A stretch of 64,000 bases of DNA. It comes from Devosia sp. LC5. GTDB taxonomy: Bacteria; Pseudomonadota; Alphaproteobacteria; Rhizobiales; Devosiaceae. The notes beneath the pieces were generated by a model. That model was not told the DNA's origin. It made no database searches and worked only from the letters and a program-made list of their open reading frames with translations. The position numbers and the translations under genes are program-made. Shown here piece by piece: positions 17,653-25,933 of this stretch (positions within the stretch are counted from its first letter, which is position 1; each line of letters begins with the position of its first letter). Where the stretch lies: positions 1 through 64,000 of the forward strand of contig NZ_JNNO01000003.1 in assembly GCF_000735585.1 (NCBI RefSeq), read 5' to 3'.

Positions 17653-19047
17653 TTACAGTGCCGGCTCCAATTCCTTTTTTGTTGCAGCGGCTCGCAACAG
17701 TGGCAGCGTGACGATGACGCTGGCCCCGCCGGAGGGCGCGTCGGCAATGGTGATATAGCCGTGATGGCGCCGCACAATGGCCTCCACCAGGTTGAGGCCC
17801 AATCCCGCGCCGTGTGACGATGGCTTGACGCGATAGAAGGGCTCGAACACCCGGTCGCGCTCGCTGGCGGGAATGCCGGGGCCCTCGTCGCTGACCGCAA
17901 CCGTGCCGTCGCGCCCGACCTCGACAACGATCTCGCCGTGCTTGCCGCCATAAGCGATGGCGTTCTGGATAATATTGGTCAATGCCCGGCTCAGGCTGCT
18001 GCTGTCGCCATGCACCATCACCGGATCGTCAGGCGCATTGAGCGAGAGTTCGTAGCCCGCCGCAATGGCCAGCGGGGCCAGATCGCCCACTACATTGGTC
18101 GCCAGATCGCCCAGGTCCATATCCTCGAAATTGGTGCTGCCCAGATCCATGCGCTGCAGATCGAGCAATTGCCCGGCCATGCTGGCCAGCCGCGCCGCAT
18201 CGACCAGCAATTGACCCTTTTCAGGGAAGGGCTCGGCCATTTCGATGCGCGTCTGCAGGATGGCGATGGGGGTGCGCAATTCATGGGCGGAATCGGCGAG
18301 GAAGCGTTCGCGCTTGGCATAGGAATCATCGAGCCGCGCCAGCCCGTCATTGACCGCCTTGACCAGCGGCTGCACTTCGTCGGGCAGGCTTTCGGTGGAA
18401 AGCCTGGTGCCCCTTGCATCGATGTCGATCAGCTCGGCCTGGTCGGCGGCGCCCTTGAGGCCGCGCATTTCGCGCCGGACGATGATGGGAATGGTGATGG
18501 CGCTGGCCAGGCCCAGCAGAGCCACCATGGCAATCGCCAGCAGTCCCGAAATCCGCTTGATGATACCGGCAACGCCCAGGGTCGGGCCGCCTCCGGTCAT
18601 GACGCGGACCGTCCCGACCGGGGATTGCTCGGTTCGCACCAGGAGCGAACCATAGCTGGGATCCGTGGTGCGCACCTCGACCGATTCCAGCAGCCAGAGC
18701 TGGTCTTCGATGTCCTGGTACATTTGGGGGACGTCCCCGACAGCGGCCCAGGCGCCGGACTGGTTGCGCACGTAAAACCACAGATTGGGATAGTCCCTGC
18801 GCAGGGACTCGAGATCGGGCGAGGCCACGTAATTGATCTGGTCGCCCTCCACATCCACCAGGCTATGGGCAAAGGCCATGGTCGCCCGGGGATCGAGGGG
18901 CTGTGCATCGCCCAGATAATCGACGACGGGGGCAATGACCGTGGGAAATACCCCCAGACCAAAAAACAGCACAAGCGTCAGCAACTGCACCCGGATCATC
19001 TGCTGGGTGAGTTTGCGGGCAAGCGAATTGGGGCTCAGTCGTTTCAC
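17653..19047 (-). CDS. Two-component sensor histidine kinase
   Basis: Membrane kinase of 464 residues. Two transmembrane segments (about 20-42 and 164-190) flank a periplasmic sensor domain of about 120 residues, followed by a HAMP-like linker. The phosphoacceptor is H255 in ADSAHELRTP. The HATPase region has NIIQNAIAYGG, DEGPGIP and GAGLGLNLVEAI. It overlaps the response-regulator gene by 4 nt. The stimulus is unknown; the periplasmic domain is not one I recognise. Confidence 0.94.
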   Translation of the reverse strand: MKRLSPNSLARKLTQQMIRVQLLTLVLFFGLGVFPTVIAPVVDYLGDAQPLDPRATMAFAHSLVDVEGDQINYVASPDLESLRRDYPNLWFYVRNQSGAWAAVGDVPQMYQDIEDQLWLLESVEVRTTDPSYGSLLVRTEQSPVGTVRVMTGGGPTLGVAGIIKRISGLLAIAMVALLGLASAITIPIIVRREMRGLKGAADQAELIDIDARGTRLSTESLPDEVQPLVKAVNDGLARLDDSYAKRERFLADSAHELRTPIAILQTRIEMAEPFPEKGQLLVDAARLASMAGQLLDLQRMDLGSTNFEDMDLGDLATNVVGDLAPLAIAAGYELSLNAPDDPVMVHGDSSSLSRALTNIIQNAIAYGGKHGEIVVEVGRDGTVAVSDEGPGIPASERDRVFEPFYRVKPSSHGAGLGLNLVEAIVRRHHGYITIADAPSGGASVIVTLPLLRAAATKKELEPAL

Positions 19048-19715
19048 GTCAGTTTCAACAAATAGCCGACCCCGCGCACGGGATGGATGATGACCGAGGC
19101 ACCGGCATCCGCCAGCTTGCGGCGCAGCCGCGAGATGTGAGCCTCGAGGGAATTGGACTGGATTTCATCGTCCGAGCCATAGACTTCTTCTTCGAGCAGG
19201 TTGCGCCGCACGGTCCGTCCGGCCCGGCGCATCAGGCTCTCGAGCACCAGATATTCGCGCCGCGGCAGGTCGAGCCGTTCACCAGCAACAAACACCTCGC
19301 CCTGGTTCAGGTCAAATGCCAGGTTGCCCAGGCTCAGCGGCTTGGAGGTCACCTGGCTGGGCCGGCGCAGCACGGCGCGCAAACGCGCCACCAACTCGCT
19401 GACCACGAAGGGCTTGGGCAGATAATCGTCGGCGCCCAGATTGAGCCCTTCCACCCGGTCATTGGCGGAGCCGCGGGCGGAGAGGATCACGATGGGCACA
19501 TTGGGGCGTCTCTTGCGCAGATAGGCGATCAGCGAGGCGCCGTCGCCATCACCCAATTGGCGATCCAGCACCACCAGGTCATGGCTGATGGTTTCGATCG
19601 CCTCAATGGCGACTTCGATCGAGGGCGCGATATCGGTTACGAAGTCATGTTTTTCCAGCGCGCTGCGCAGTAGAGCCGCCATATCGGGCTCATCTTCCAC
19701 CAGCAATAGTCGCAT
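19044..19715 (-). CDS. OmpR-family response regulator
   Basis: DNA-binding response regulator of 223 residues. The receiver domain has the acidic pair E7/D8 and phosphoacceptor D51 in VVLDRQLG. The C-terminal winged helix (about 125-222) has LPRREYLVLESLMRRAGRTVRR and 'SLEAHISRLRRKLADAG'. It is first in the two-gene operon with the kinase. It is divergent from a small exported protein gene across a 494-bp region, which is a plausible target. Confidence 0.95.
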   Translation of the reverse strand: MRLLLVEDEPDMAALLRSALEKHDFVTDIAPSIEVAIEAIETISHDLVVLDRQLGDGDGASLIAYLRKRRPNVPIVILSARGSANDRVEGLNLGADDYLPKPFVVSELVARLRAVLRRPSQVTSKPLSLGNLAFDLNQGEVFVAGERLDLPRREYLVLESLMRRAGRTVRRNLLEEEVYGSDDEIQSNSLEAHISRLRRKLADAGASVIIHPVRGVGYLLKLT

Positions 19716-20209
19716 GCAGACCTGCCTCCCCGGGCATTATTACTCTGAATTGTCCGCGATAAGCCTTGCCGCAACCTTACAGCGCCAGGCTGCACATTTT
19801 GCCGTCCGCTCATGCATTTCACGCTTCCATGGGCCGCGCAATGTTGACGCAAGATTGCCGGCCCACAACCGGCACGTTGCTGTGCCTTGCCACCGGTTTG
19901 TGCCGGACATGTTCTGCGTGGGCGGGCCAGCGACACCCTATTTCTTTTGTCCTCGCCAGCCAGTTCGGCAGTTGCCTGCAGCCCATCCCCATCCGCAGGC
20001 GCGCCACCGGCCGCCTGCCGGATTCGATTGTGGCAGCAATGTGCAAAGGCTTGCGGGGCGCATTCATTACAATGCGTTCATGCTAGAAATAGCATTTTAT
20101 AATCAATAACTTGGTGCCGGTGAAAAGATTTCACTTTGCCGCTGGCCGCAAGGTTCGGGCAATCTTGCGGTCCTAGCTTGGCGTCACCTTCGAGAAAGGA
20201 AGACCCCAA
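19716..20209. other. 494-bp intergenic region with several dyads
   Basis: No convincing coding sequence is seen between the divergent response-regulator and small-protein genes. The right part has three inverted repeats. ATGCTA-GAAA-TAGCAT (20080-20095) is followed by a TTTTAT tract. The 15-bp dyad GTGAAA-AGA-TTTCAC spans 20120-20134. CCGCAAG/CTTGCGG spans 20146-20170. The first could be a small terminator or leader structure and the second an operator. Confidence 0.5.
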
Positions 20210-20566
20210 ATGAAAACCATTACTTTTGCCATTCTTGCTACCGCCGCTGCCGCCTTCGCCCTGCCGGGCATGGCCAATGCCGCCAGCCTCACCACCAGTG
20301 ATGACCTGTTCGGCCATTCCAAGTTCAACATCGAGCGCACCCTTGCCGAACGCGGCATCGAAGCGACCGAGCTTGAAGCCTGGGGCCAGGCGATCCGCGC
20401 CACCGTCACTGCCGCCGATGGCACCACGACGACGCAGTTCTTCGACAAGGACACCTTCCAGCCGGTTCGTCCGAACGGCCAGTCGCTGAACAATGGCACC
20501 GGCACCGGCGAATCCTATGGCCGCGGCGAATTCGGCACCCCCGAAACGCTGTCGAGCAGCAGCTAA
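20210..20566 (+). CDS. Small exported protein of unknown function
   Basis: Protein of 118 residues with a clear signal peptide (MKTITFAILATAAAAFALPG, cleavage after GMANA about residue 24). The start has GAAAGGA upstream. The mature part is about 94 residues: a charged helix (HSKFNIERTLAERGIEATELEAWGQ), a short segment ending FFDKDTFQPVRP, and a low-complexity Gly/Ser/Thr tail. It has no Cys and no lipobox. I do not recognise the family. It may belong to the neighbouring two-component regulon, since it is divergent from it. Confidence 0.82.
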   Translation: MKTITFAILATAAAAFALPGMANAASLTTSDDLFGHSKFNIERTLAERGIEATELEAWGQAIRATVTAADGTTTTQFFDKDTFQPVRPNGQSLNNGTGTGESYGRGEFGTPETLSSSS

Positions 20567-20622
20567 GCCTTGAGGCACTGGGGGCGGCCCGGCGATTGCG
20601 CCATCTGCCCCCGAGCCCTCTG

Positions 20623-21408
20623 CTAGATCGAGCGGATCATTCCGCCATCGATCCTGATGCGTGAGCCGGTTATATAACCGGCCCGCTCGCTGACCAGAAA
20701 AACCACCGCATCGGCCAGTTCCTCCGGGCGTCCATAACGGCCCGCTGGAATGGTCGCGATGGAAGCCCGGCGCACCGCGTCGATCTCCATATTCTGCCGT
20801 TTTGCCGCAGCCGCGTCGAGTTCATCGACGCGGTCGGTATGGATGCGGCCCTGTACCACCACATTGACAGTGATCCCGGACGCAGCGACCTCGCTCGCCA
20901 GCGTCTTGGACCACCCCACCAATGCCTGCCGCAAGGCATTGGAAATCGCCAGCCGGGCGATGGGCGCTTCGACGCCCGACGATGTGAGGGTCACGATGCG
21001 CCCCCAGCCGCGCGCGGCCATGGCCGGCAGCAGCGCCTGATTGAGCGCGATGATATTGGCCACCATGGATTCGAACCCGGCATTCCAGGCCGAAAGCGGC
21101 ACATTGGCGGCTTCGCCCGGCGCCGGTCCGCCCGAATTGTTGATGATGATATCGACGCCGCCCTCGGCGGCCAGCGCCTCGCTGAGCGCTGAAACCGATT
21201 GCCCGTCCGCCAGATCGAGCTTGCGGCCGGTGATCGAGCCATTGAGGCTCTTGTCGACCTGACCGTCCAGCGCTGTGACCAGATCCACGCTGCGCGCGGC
21301 GCCGATCACCTGCGCGCCTTCATTGGCCAGGCCCAGCGCAATCGCCGCGCCCAGCCCCTTGCTGGCGCCCAATACCAGCGCGCGTTTGCCTTCCAGTCCA
21401 AGTTTCAT
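20623..21408 (-). CDS. SDR-family oxidoreductase with atypical active site
   Basis: Short-chain dehydrogenase-like protein of 261 residues. The cofactor motif GASKGLG is at 14-20 and NNSGG (classical NNAG) near 90. Ser143/144 lie in LTSSG, but the usual Tyr-x3-Lys is absent: the corresponding stretch reads LAISN at 153-157. The C-terminus (GRYGRPEELADAVVFLVSERAGYITGSRIRIDGGM) is normal. Some sugar-acid SDRs share the LxxSN form. It is last in an operon with the lactonase-like and dehydratase genes, so it may oxidise or reduce a sugar-acid intermediate. Confidence 0.88.
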   Translation of the reverse strand: MKLGLEGKRALVLGASKGLGAAIALGLANEGAQVIGAARSVDLVTALDGQVDKSLNGSITGRKLDLADGQSVSALSEALAAEGGVDIIINNSGGPAPGEAANVPLSAWNAGFESMVANIIALNQALLPAMAARGWGRIVTLTSSGVEAPIARLAISNALRQALVGWSKTLASEVAASGITVNVVVQGRIHTDRVDELDAAAAKRQNMEIDAVRRASIATIPAGRYGRPEELADAVVFLVSERAGYITGSRIRIDGGMIRSI

Positions 21409-21427
21409 CAGTCAAATCTCCTCGCGG

Positions 21428-22285
21428 TCAGCGACCGAAAAACAGCGACAAGGGCGTATCGACGAAGACCTGCCGCCGCACTTGCGGGCCAGGGAGCCAT
21501 GTTTCGTACGCCGAAAGCAAATCGCCGTCCTCGGGCATCTTGTCCCACAATTCAGTATGCGGCCAATCGCTGCCCCAGAGCAGGCGATGGGGATGCGATG
21601 CCGCCAATGCGGTGATGGCCGCGCCCGCATCGGCATAATCGGCGCTGGCCGTCAGCCGGTAGGGCGCCGAAATCTTGGTGTAGATATTGGGCCGGTCGAG
21701 CAGGCGCCGCAGCGCGTCCAGCCGTGCGCCGGTATCGGATTCGCCAAAGCGGATAAAGGCCAGATGGTCCAGCACCAGCGGCGTCTCGCCATGCTCCAGC
21801 GCGGCCACATCGGCCAATTGCTCGGCCCGCAGCTGAAACTGCACCGACCAGCCCAGCGGGGCGACCTTGCCGAGCAACTGGCCCACTGCGTCCAGCGCCA
21901 CTCCCGCCTTGTTGCGGGTATTGATGCGGATGCCGCGCACGCCGCCCGCATCCAGCTCGTGCAAGGCCCGGGTGGAAATATCCGGTGCCACCACCGCAAT
22001 GCCGCGCAGGCGCTGCGGATCGCTGGCAATCGCGCGCAGCATGACGCTATTGTCGAACCCATAGACGCTGGGCTGCACCAGCACGCCGCGCGCAATGCCC
22101 GCCGCCTCGGCATAGAACTGCCAATCGGCAATGGTCAGAATCTGCGGCGTGTAGCTGCGCGGGAACGCCAGCGGCGCGCCGGCATCGAATACGTGGAAGT
22201 GGCTATCGCAGGCGCCCTCGGGCAGGCGGGGCAGGGCACCGAGCGGCCTGGGCGGCAGGCAGAGCGGCGCTTCGGTCTGGCTCAC
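21428..22285 (-). CDS. COG3618-type amidohydrolase, probable sugar-acid lactonase or lactone isomerase
   Basis: TIM-barrel hydrolase of 285 residues without signal peptide. Family motifs are HFHVFD near residue 29, KISAPYRL in the middle, GSDWPH near 240 and VDTPLSLFF at the C-terminus. Relatives include 2-pyrone-4,6-dicarboxylate lactonase, L-rhamnono/fuconolactonases and D-galactarolactone isomerase. It overlaps the upstream dehydratase gene by 4 nt and precedes the SDR gene, so it likely acts on a sugar-acid lactone in an oxidative pathway. The specific substrate is not clear. Confidence 0.85.
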   Translation of the reverse strand: MSQTEAPLCLPPRPLGALPRLPEGACDSHFHVFDAGAPLAFPRSYTPQILTIADWQFYAEAAGIARGVLVQPSVYGFDNSVMLRAIASDPQRLRGIAVVAPDISTRALHELDAGGVRGIRINTRNKAGVALDAVGQLLGKVAPLGWSVQFQLRAEQLADVAALEHGETPLVLDHLAFIRFGESDTGARLDALRRLLDRPNIYTKISAPYRLTASADYADAGAAITALAASHPHRLLWGSDWPHTELWDKMPEDGDLLSAYETWLPGPQVRRQVFVDTPLSLFFGR

Positions 22286-23976
22286 CGCTTGGCCTGCAGG
22301 AAATCGAAATCGGCGCCCTCATCGGCCTGCATCACATGCTCATGATAAAGCCGGTCATAGCCGCGCCGTGCCGTCTCCGCCGGTGGCGGTAGCGCCGCCA
22401 AGCGCCGCTCGAATTCGGCGGCCGGGATATCGAGATTGAGTGTGCGTGCGGGCACGTCCAGCGTGATGCGGTCCCCGGTCTGCACGATGGCCAGCGGCCC
22501 GCCGGCGGCAGCTTCGGGGGAAATATGCAGGATCACCGTGCCAAAGGCCGTGCCGCTCATCCGGGCGTCGGAAATCCGCACCATGTCCTTAACGCCCTGA
22601 CGCGCCAGCTTGCGCGGAATGGGCAGATAGCCCGCCTCCGGCATGCCCGGCGCCCCTTTGGGCCCGGCATTGCGCAGCACCAGCACATCGTCGGCCGCCA
22701 CATCGAGGTCGTCGCTGTCGATCCGATTGGACAGGTCCTCGACGCTCTCGAACACCACGGCGCGGCCGGTATGCTGCATCAGTGCCTTGGAGGCGGCCGA
22801 TTGCTTGATGATCGCCCCGCGCGGCGCCAGATTGCCCTTGAGCACGGCCAGCGTGCCGATCGGCTTGAGCGGGGCGGCGACACTGCGGATAATGGTCTGG
22901 CCCGGCTCATCCACCACGGCATCGATCATCTCGCCAATGCTGGCGCCATGGATGGTCGGCGCGCTCAGGTCGAGCTCGCCCCGGATTTCCTTGAGCAGGG
23001 CGGGCACGCCACCGGCCTTGTGGAATTGCTCCATATAATGCTGGCCGGAAGGCTGCAAATCGACCAGCAGCGGCACGCGGTGGCCCAATTCGTCCAGCAG
23101 CGCGATATCCAGCGGAATGCCCAGCCGGCCGCAAATGGCGGCCAGATGCACCACTGCATTGGTCGAGCCACCCATGGCCTGCAAAGCCACCAGCCCATTG
23201 CGGATCGCTGCTGGTGTCAGAAGGTCCTTGACGGTCGGCCCGCCCTCGGTGGCGAGCTTGGCGGCAAGGCTGCCGGTGGCTTCCGACAGGCGCACGCGTT
23301 CTGCCTCGGTCGCCGGGGCAGAGCCGGCGCGCGGCAGGCACAGACCCATCACCTCGGTCAGATTGGCCATGGTACTGGCCGTGCCCATCACCGTGCAGGT
23401 GCCCACCGAACTCACCAGCCGATTATTGACCTCGCTGATTTCGGCCTCGTCGATCTCCCCGGCCCGGAATCGCCCCCAGAAGCGGCGGCAATCGGTGCAG
23501 GCGCCCAGCCGTTCGCCCTTGTGGTGGCCGGTCGCCATCGGGCCGGTCGGCAGGAACACGGCGGGAATTTCGCTGCTGGCGGCAGCCATGATCTGCGCGG
23601 GCAGGGTCTTGTCGCAACCCCCGATCAGGATGACGCTATCCATGGGCTGGGCGCGGATCATCTCCTCGGTTTCCATCGCCATCAGATTGCGCAGATACAT
23701 CGAGGTGGGCGAGGCAAAGCTCTCGTGGATGGAAATGGTGGGAAAGACCATGGGCAGCGCCCCGCCCAGCATGACCCCGCGCTTGGCTGCCTCGATCAAT
23801 TGCGGCACATTGCCGTGGCACGGATTATAGTCGGAATAGGTATTGGCAATGCCCACAATGGGGCGGTCCAGCGCGTCATCGGAATAGCCCATGGCCTTGA
23901 TGAAGGCCTTGCGCAGGAACAGGGAAAAGCCCTGGTCGCCATAGCTGGTCAATTTCCGACGAAGGCCGTTTGACAC
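22282..23976 (-). CDS. IlvD/Edd-family sugar-acid dehydratase
   Basis: Cytoplasmic Fe-S dehydratase of 564 residues. Cluster-ligand cysteines are visible as C53 (NPCHGN), C121 (GGCDKT) and C194 (GTCTVMGT). Length and the two sugar-pathway partners downstream fit the pentonate/hexonate dehydratase subgroup (for example L-arabonate or D-xylonate dehydratase) better than branched-chain IlvD. It would convert an aldonate to a 2-keto-3-deoxy acid. It is first of three minus-strand genes and is divergent from the Gfo/Idh-GntR pair. Confidence 0.92.
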   Translation of the reverse strand: MSNGLRRKLTSYGDQGFSLFLRKAFIKAMGYSDDALDRPIVGIANTYSDYNPCHGNVPQLIEAAKRGVMLGGALPMVFPTISIHESFASPTSMYLRNLMAMETEEMIRAQPMDSVILIGGCDKTLPAQIMAAASSEIPAVFLPTGPMATGHHKGERLGACTDCRRFWGRFRAGEIDEAEISEVNNRLVSSVGTCTVMGTASTMANLTEVMGLCLPRAGSAPATEAERVRLSEATGSLAAKLATEGGPTVKDLLTPAAIRNGLVALQAMGGSTNAVVHLAAICGRLGIPLDIALLDELGHRVPLLVDLQPSGQHYMEQFHKAGGVPALLKEIRGELDLSAPTIHGASIGEMIDAVVDEPGQTIIRSVAAPLKPIGTLAVLKGNLAPRGAIIKQSAASKALMQHTGRAVVFESVEDLSNRIDSDDLDVAADDVLVLRNAGPKGAPGMPEAGYLPIPRKLARQGVKDMVRISDARMSGTAFGTVILHISPEAAAGGPLAIVQTGDRITLDVPARTLNLDIPAAEFERRLAALPPPAETARRGYDRLYHEHVMQADEGADFDFLQAKR

Positions 23977-24037
23977 GCGATACTCCCGTTCCGGCTACTG
24001 GTTCGCCGCATGCCCGGTAAGCTAGTGGCTCCACGAG

Positions 24038-24075
24038 GATTGTCAATAAAGAAGCGCTGCGCTAAAACGACAATC
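24038..24075. promoter_or_regulatory. Inverted repeat between the dehydratase and oxidoreductase genes
   Basis: GATTGTC at 24038-24044 and GACAATC at 24069-24075 are perfect 7-bp inverted arms. The left arm is part of TTGTCAATAAAG (24040-24051), a motif that recurs at 27619 and 27726 upstream of the GH39 and binding-protein genes. The site is central to the 181-bp divergent promoter region. It is a candidate binding site for the GntR regulator encoded at 25199. Confidence 0.45.
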
Positions 24076-24157
24076 ACGCTAGATAGCCGAAATTTCTCGC
24101 TTCCTTCCGCGGATGCCTTTCATTATTATTGATAAATCAGTATGAGGGTGCAGGTAT

Positions 24158-25171
24158 ATGCAGAAGCGACGAGTGGGCGTGATCGGTGCGGGATGGGTCA
24201 GCGCCTATCACCTGCCAGCCTGGCAGAAACGCAGCGCGCAGGTCGAAATTGTCGCCATAGCCGATCCGTTCGGAGTTGCTGCACAGGCGCGCGCCGAGGC
24301 TTTTGGTATCCCCGCCATCTATGGCGACGCCGCCACCATGCTGGCGCAGGAAGATCTCGACATTGTCGATATCTGTGCGCCGCGCGAGACTCATGCCGAA
24401 CTGGTGCGCCTTGCTGCGCGGGCGAAGGTGGCCATCATCTGCCAGAAGCCGCTGGCCACCGACTTCGCCTCGGCCAAGGCGCTGGTTGCCGATGTTATCG
24501 GCACGACGCTGATGGTGCACGAAAATTGGCGCTTCCGTGCGTGGTATCGCCGCCTGCGGGAATGGCTCGATGCCGGCGTGATCGGTGACATCCGTCAGGC
24601 CAGCCTCGAATTCTTGTCCAGCGGCATGATCGCCGGGCCGGATGGCCAGCGGCCGGCACTGGTGCGCCAGCCCTTCTTTCGCACTCAACAGCGGCTGCTG
24701 GTCATGGAAGTGCTGATCCATCACCTGGATACGCTGCGTTTCCTGCTCGGCGAAATGGACGTCGTCGCCGCCCGGCTCGAGCGCAGCAATGCCGATATCG
24801 TGGCCGAGGATGTCGCCGCGATCACCCTGCGCCGCCGTAGCGATGGTGTGCTGGTTCACATTACCGGAAACCTGGCCGTCCACGGCGCGCCGCCTGCACC
24901 GCGCGATCACCTGCGTATTTTCGGCGCAAGCGGCACGATCGAACTTGACGGCAATCAGCTTGCCGCCCGTGGCGCGCAGCCGCAGGTTGAACAGTTCGAC
25001 GCCGACATGGTCTATCAGGGCTCCTATGACGCTGCGATCGGCCATTTTCTCGATTGCCTCGATAGCGGAAAACCGTTCGAAACTGCCCCGGCCGACAATA
25101 TGGAAACCCTGCGCCTGGTCGAAGCCATTTATGCGCTGGCACAATTCGACCCGGAGCAAGAACCGCGATAG
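24158..25171 (+). CDS. Gfo/Idh/MocA-family oxidoreductase
   Basis: NAD(P)-dependent oxidoreductase of 337 residues. The N-terminal Rossmann motif VGVIGAGWVSAYHLPA spans 6-21. The catalytic-loop Lys lies in CQKPLAT (usual EKP) near residue 98. The C-terminal domain holds HHLDTLRFLLGEMD, with the conserved His pair. Family members oxidise sugars, inositols or sugar acids. It is divergent from the dehydratase operon and followed 27 bp later by a GntR regulator gene, consistent with a first oxidation step in a sugar pathway. Confidence 0.92.
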   Translation: MQKRRVGVIGAGWVSAYHLPAWQKRSAQVEIVAIADPFGVAAQARAEAFGIPAIYGDAATMLAQEDLDIVDICAPRETHAELVRLAARAKVAIICQKPLATDFASAKALVADVIGTTLMVHENWRFRAWYRRLREWLDAGVIGDIRQASLEFLSSGMIAGPDGQRPALVRQPFFRTQQRLLVMEVLIHHLDTLRFLLGEMDVVAARLERSNADIVAEDVAAITLRRRSDGVLVHITGNLAVHGAPPAPRDHLRIFGASGTIELDGNQLAARGAQPQVEQFDADMVYQGSYDAAIGHFLDCLDSGKPFETAPADNMETLRLVEAIYALAQFDPEQEPR

Positions 25172-25198
25172 ACTGGTGCCGTAATCCAGGAGCAGCCT

Positions 25199-25858
25199 TT
25201 GGATAGCTTGACCGAAACCGCCACCACCGAGCACGACGACCTCTCCATCGCCCGGGCACTGGAGGAAGACATCATCTTCGGTCGCCTCGCGCCCGGCACG
25301 CGGCTCACCGAGGATATGCTGCTGGCGCGTTTCGCCGTCACCCGCCATTTCGCCCGCCAGGCGCTGGTGCAGCTGGAATCCATGGGCATCGTGGTGCGCG
25401 AGCGCAACCGCGGCGCTACGGTCCGCTCGCTGACCGCCGGGCAGGTCAAGGAAATCTACGCCGTCCGCGAATTGCTGCAGCGCCAGGCCGCGCTGTGGAT
25501 TCCCCTGCCGGCCCCCGACAGCCTCATCGCCGAACTCAACGCCATTCACGAAGAACACGGCCGCCATATCGAAGCCGGCTTCCTGCGTGGCGTGCACGAA
25601 ACCAATGACCGTTTCCACCTGACGCTGTTTGGCGCTTGCGGCAATAGCCATCTGGTGCAATCCATCGAACTCTACATGCGCCTCAGCCTGCCGGTACGGG
25701 CCAATTCCATGGCCAATACGGCGTCGCTGCGGGTGTCGCATGAGCATCACCGGTTGATGATCGACATGCTCAAGGGGACGGATAATTGGGTGCTGGCGCA
25801 ATTGTGCGTGGATCACCTGCAGCCGAGCAAGGCGCGGTATCTGGATCGGGTGGGGTAG
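25199..25858 (+). CDS. GntR-family regulator with FCD domain
   Basis: Regulator of 219 residues from a TTG start with AGGAG 8 nt upstream. The winged helix (about 15-78) has FGRLAPGTRLTEDMLLARFAVTRHFARQALVQLESMGIV. The FCD effector domain (about 90-215) contains the helical region with likely metal/ligand histidines (HEEHGRHIEAG, NDRFHLTLF, HEHHRLM). It is co-transcribed with the Gfo/Idh gene. By context it senses a sugar acid and controls the surrounding carbohydrate genes. Confidence 0.92.
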   Translation: MDSLTETATTEHDDLSIARALEEDIIFGRLAPGTRLTEDMLLARFAVTRHFARQALVQLESMGIVVRERNRGATVRSLTAGQVKEIYAVRELLQRQAALWIPLPAPDSLIAELNAIHEEHGRHIEAGFLRGVHETNDRFHLTLFGACGNSHLVQSIELYMRLSLPVRANSMANTASLRVSHEHHRLMIDMLKGTDNWVLAQLCVDHLQPSKARYLDRVG

Positions 25859-25896
25859 GGGGTACTCCGATCCCCGTCTCACCCCCAAAACAAAAC

Positions 25897-25927
25897 GAGC
25901 GCGCCCGGGAGGAAGGGCGCGCTCTTT
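25897..25927. terminator. Bidirectional terminator between convergent genes
   Basis: GAGCGCGCCC at 25897-25906 pairs perfectly with GGGCGCGCTC at 25915-25924. On the plus strand TTT follows; on the minus strand the stem is followed by GTTTTGTTTT. It sits between the ends of the GntR gene (plus) and the GH39 gene (minus) and can serve both. Confidence 0.88.
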
Positions 25928-25933
25928 GCCGCA

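Noticed and set aside
22525-23973. 482-codon plus-strand frame opposite the IlvD/Edd dehydratase
   Set aside because: The minus-strand product has all three cluster cysteines and full length. The antisense frame is His/Gln/Gly-rich with no domain.
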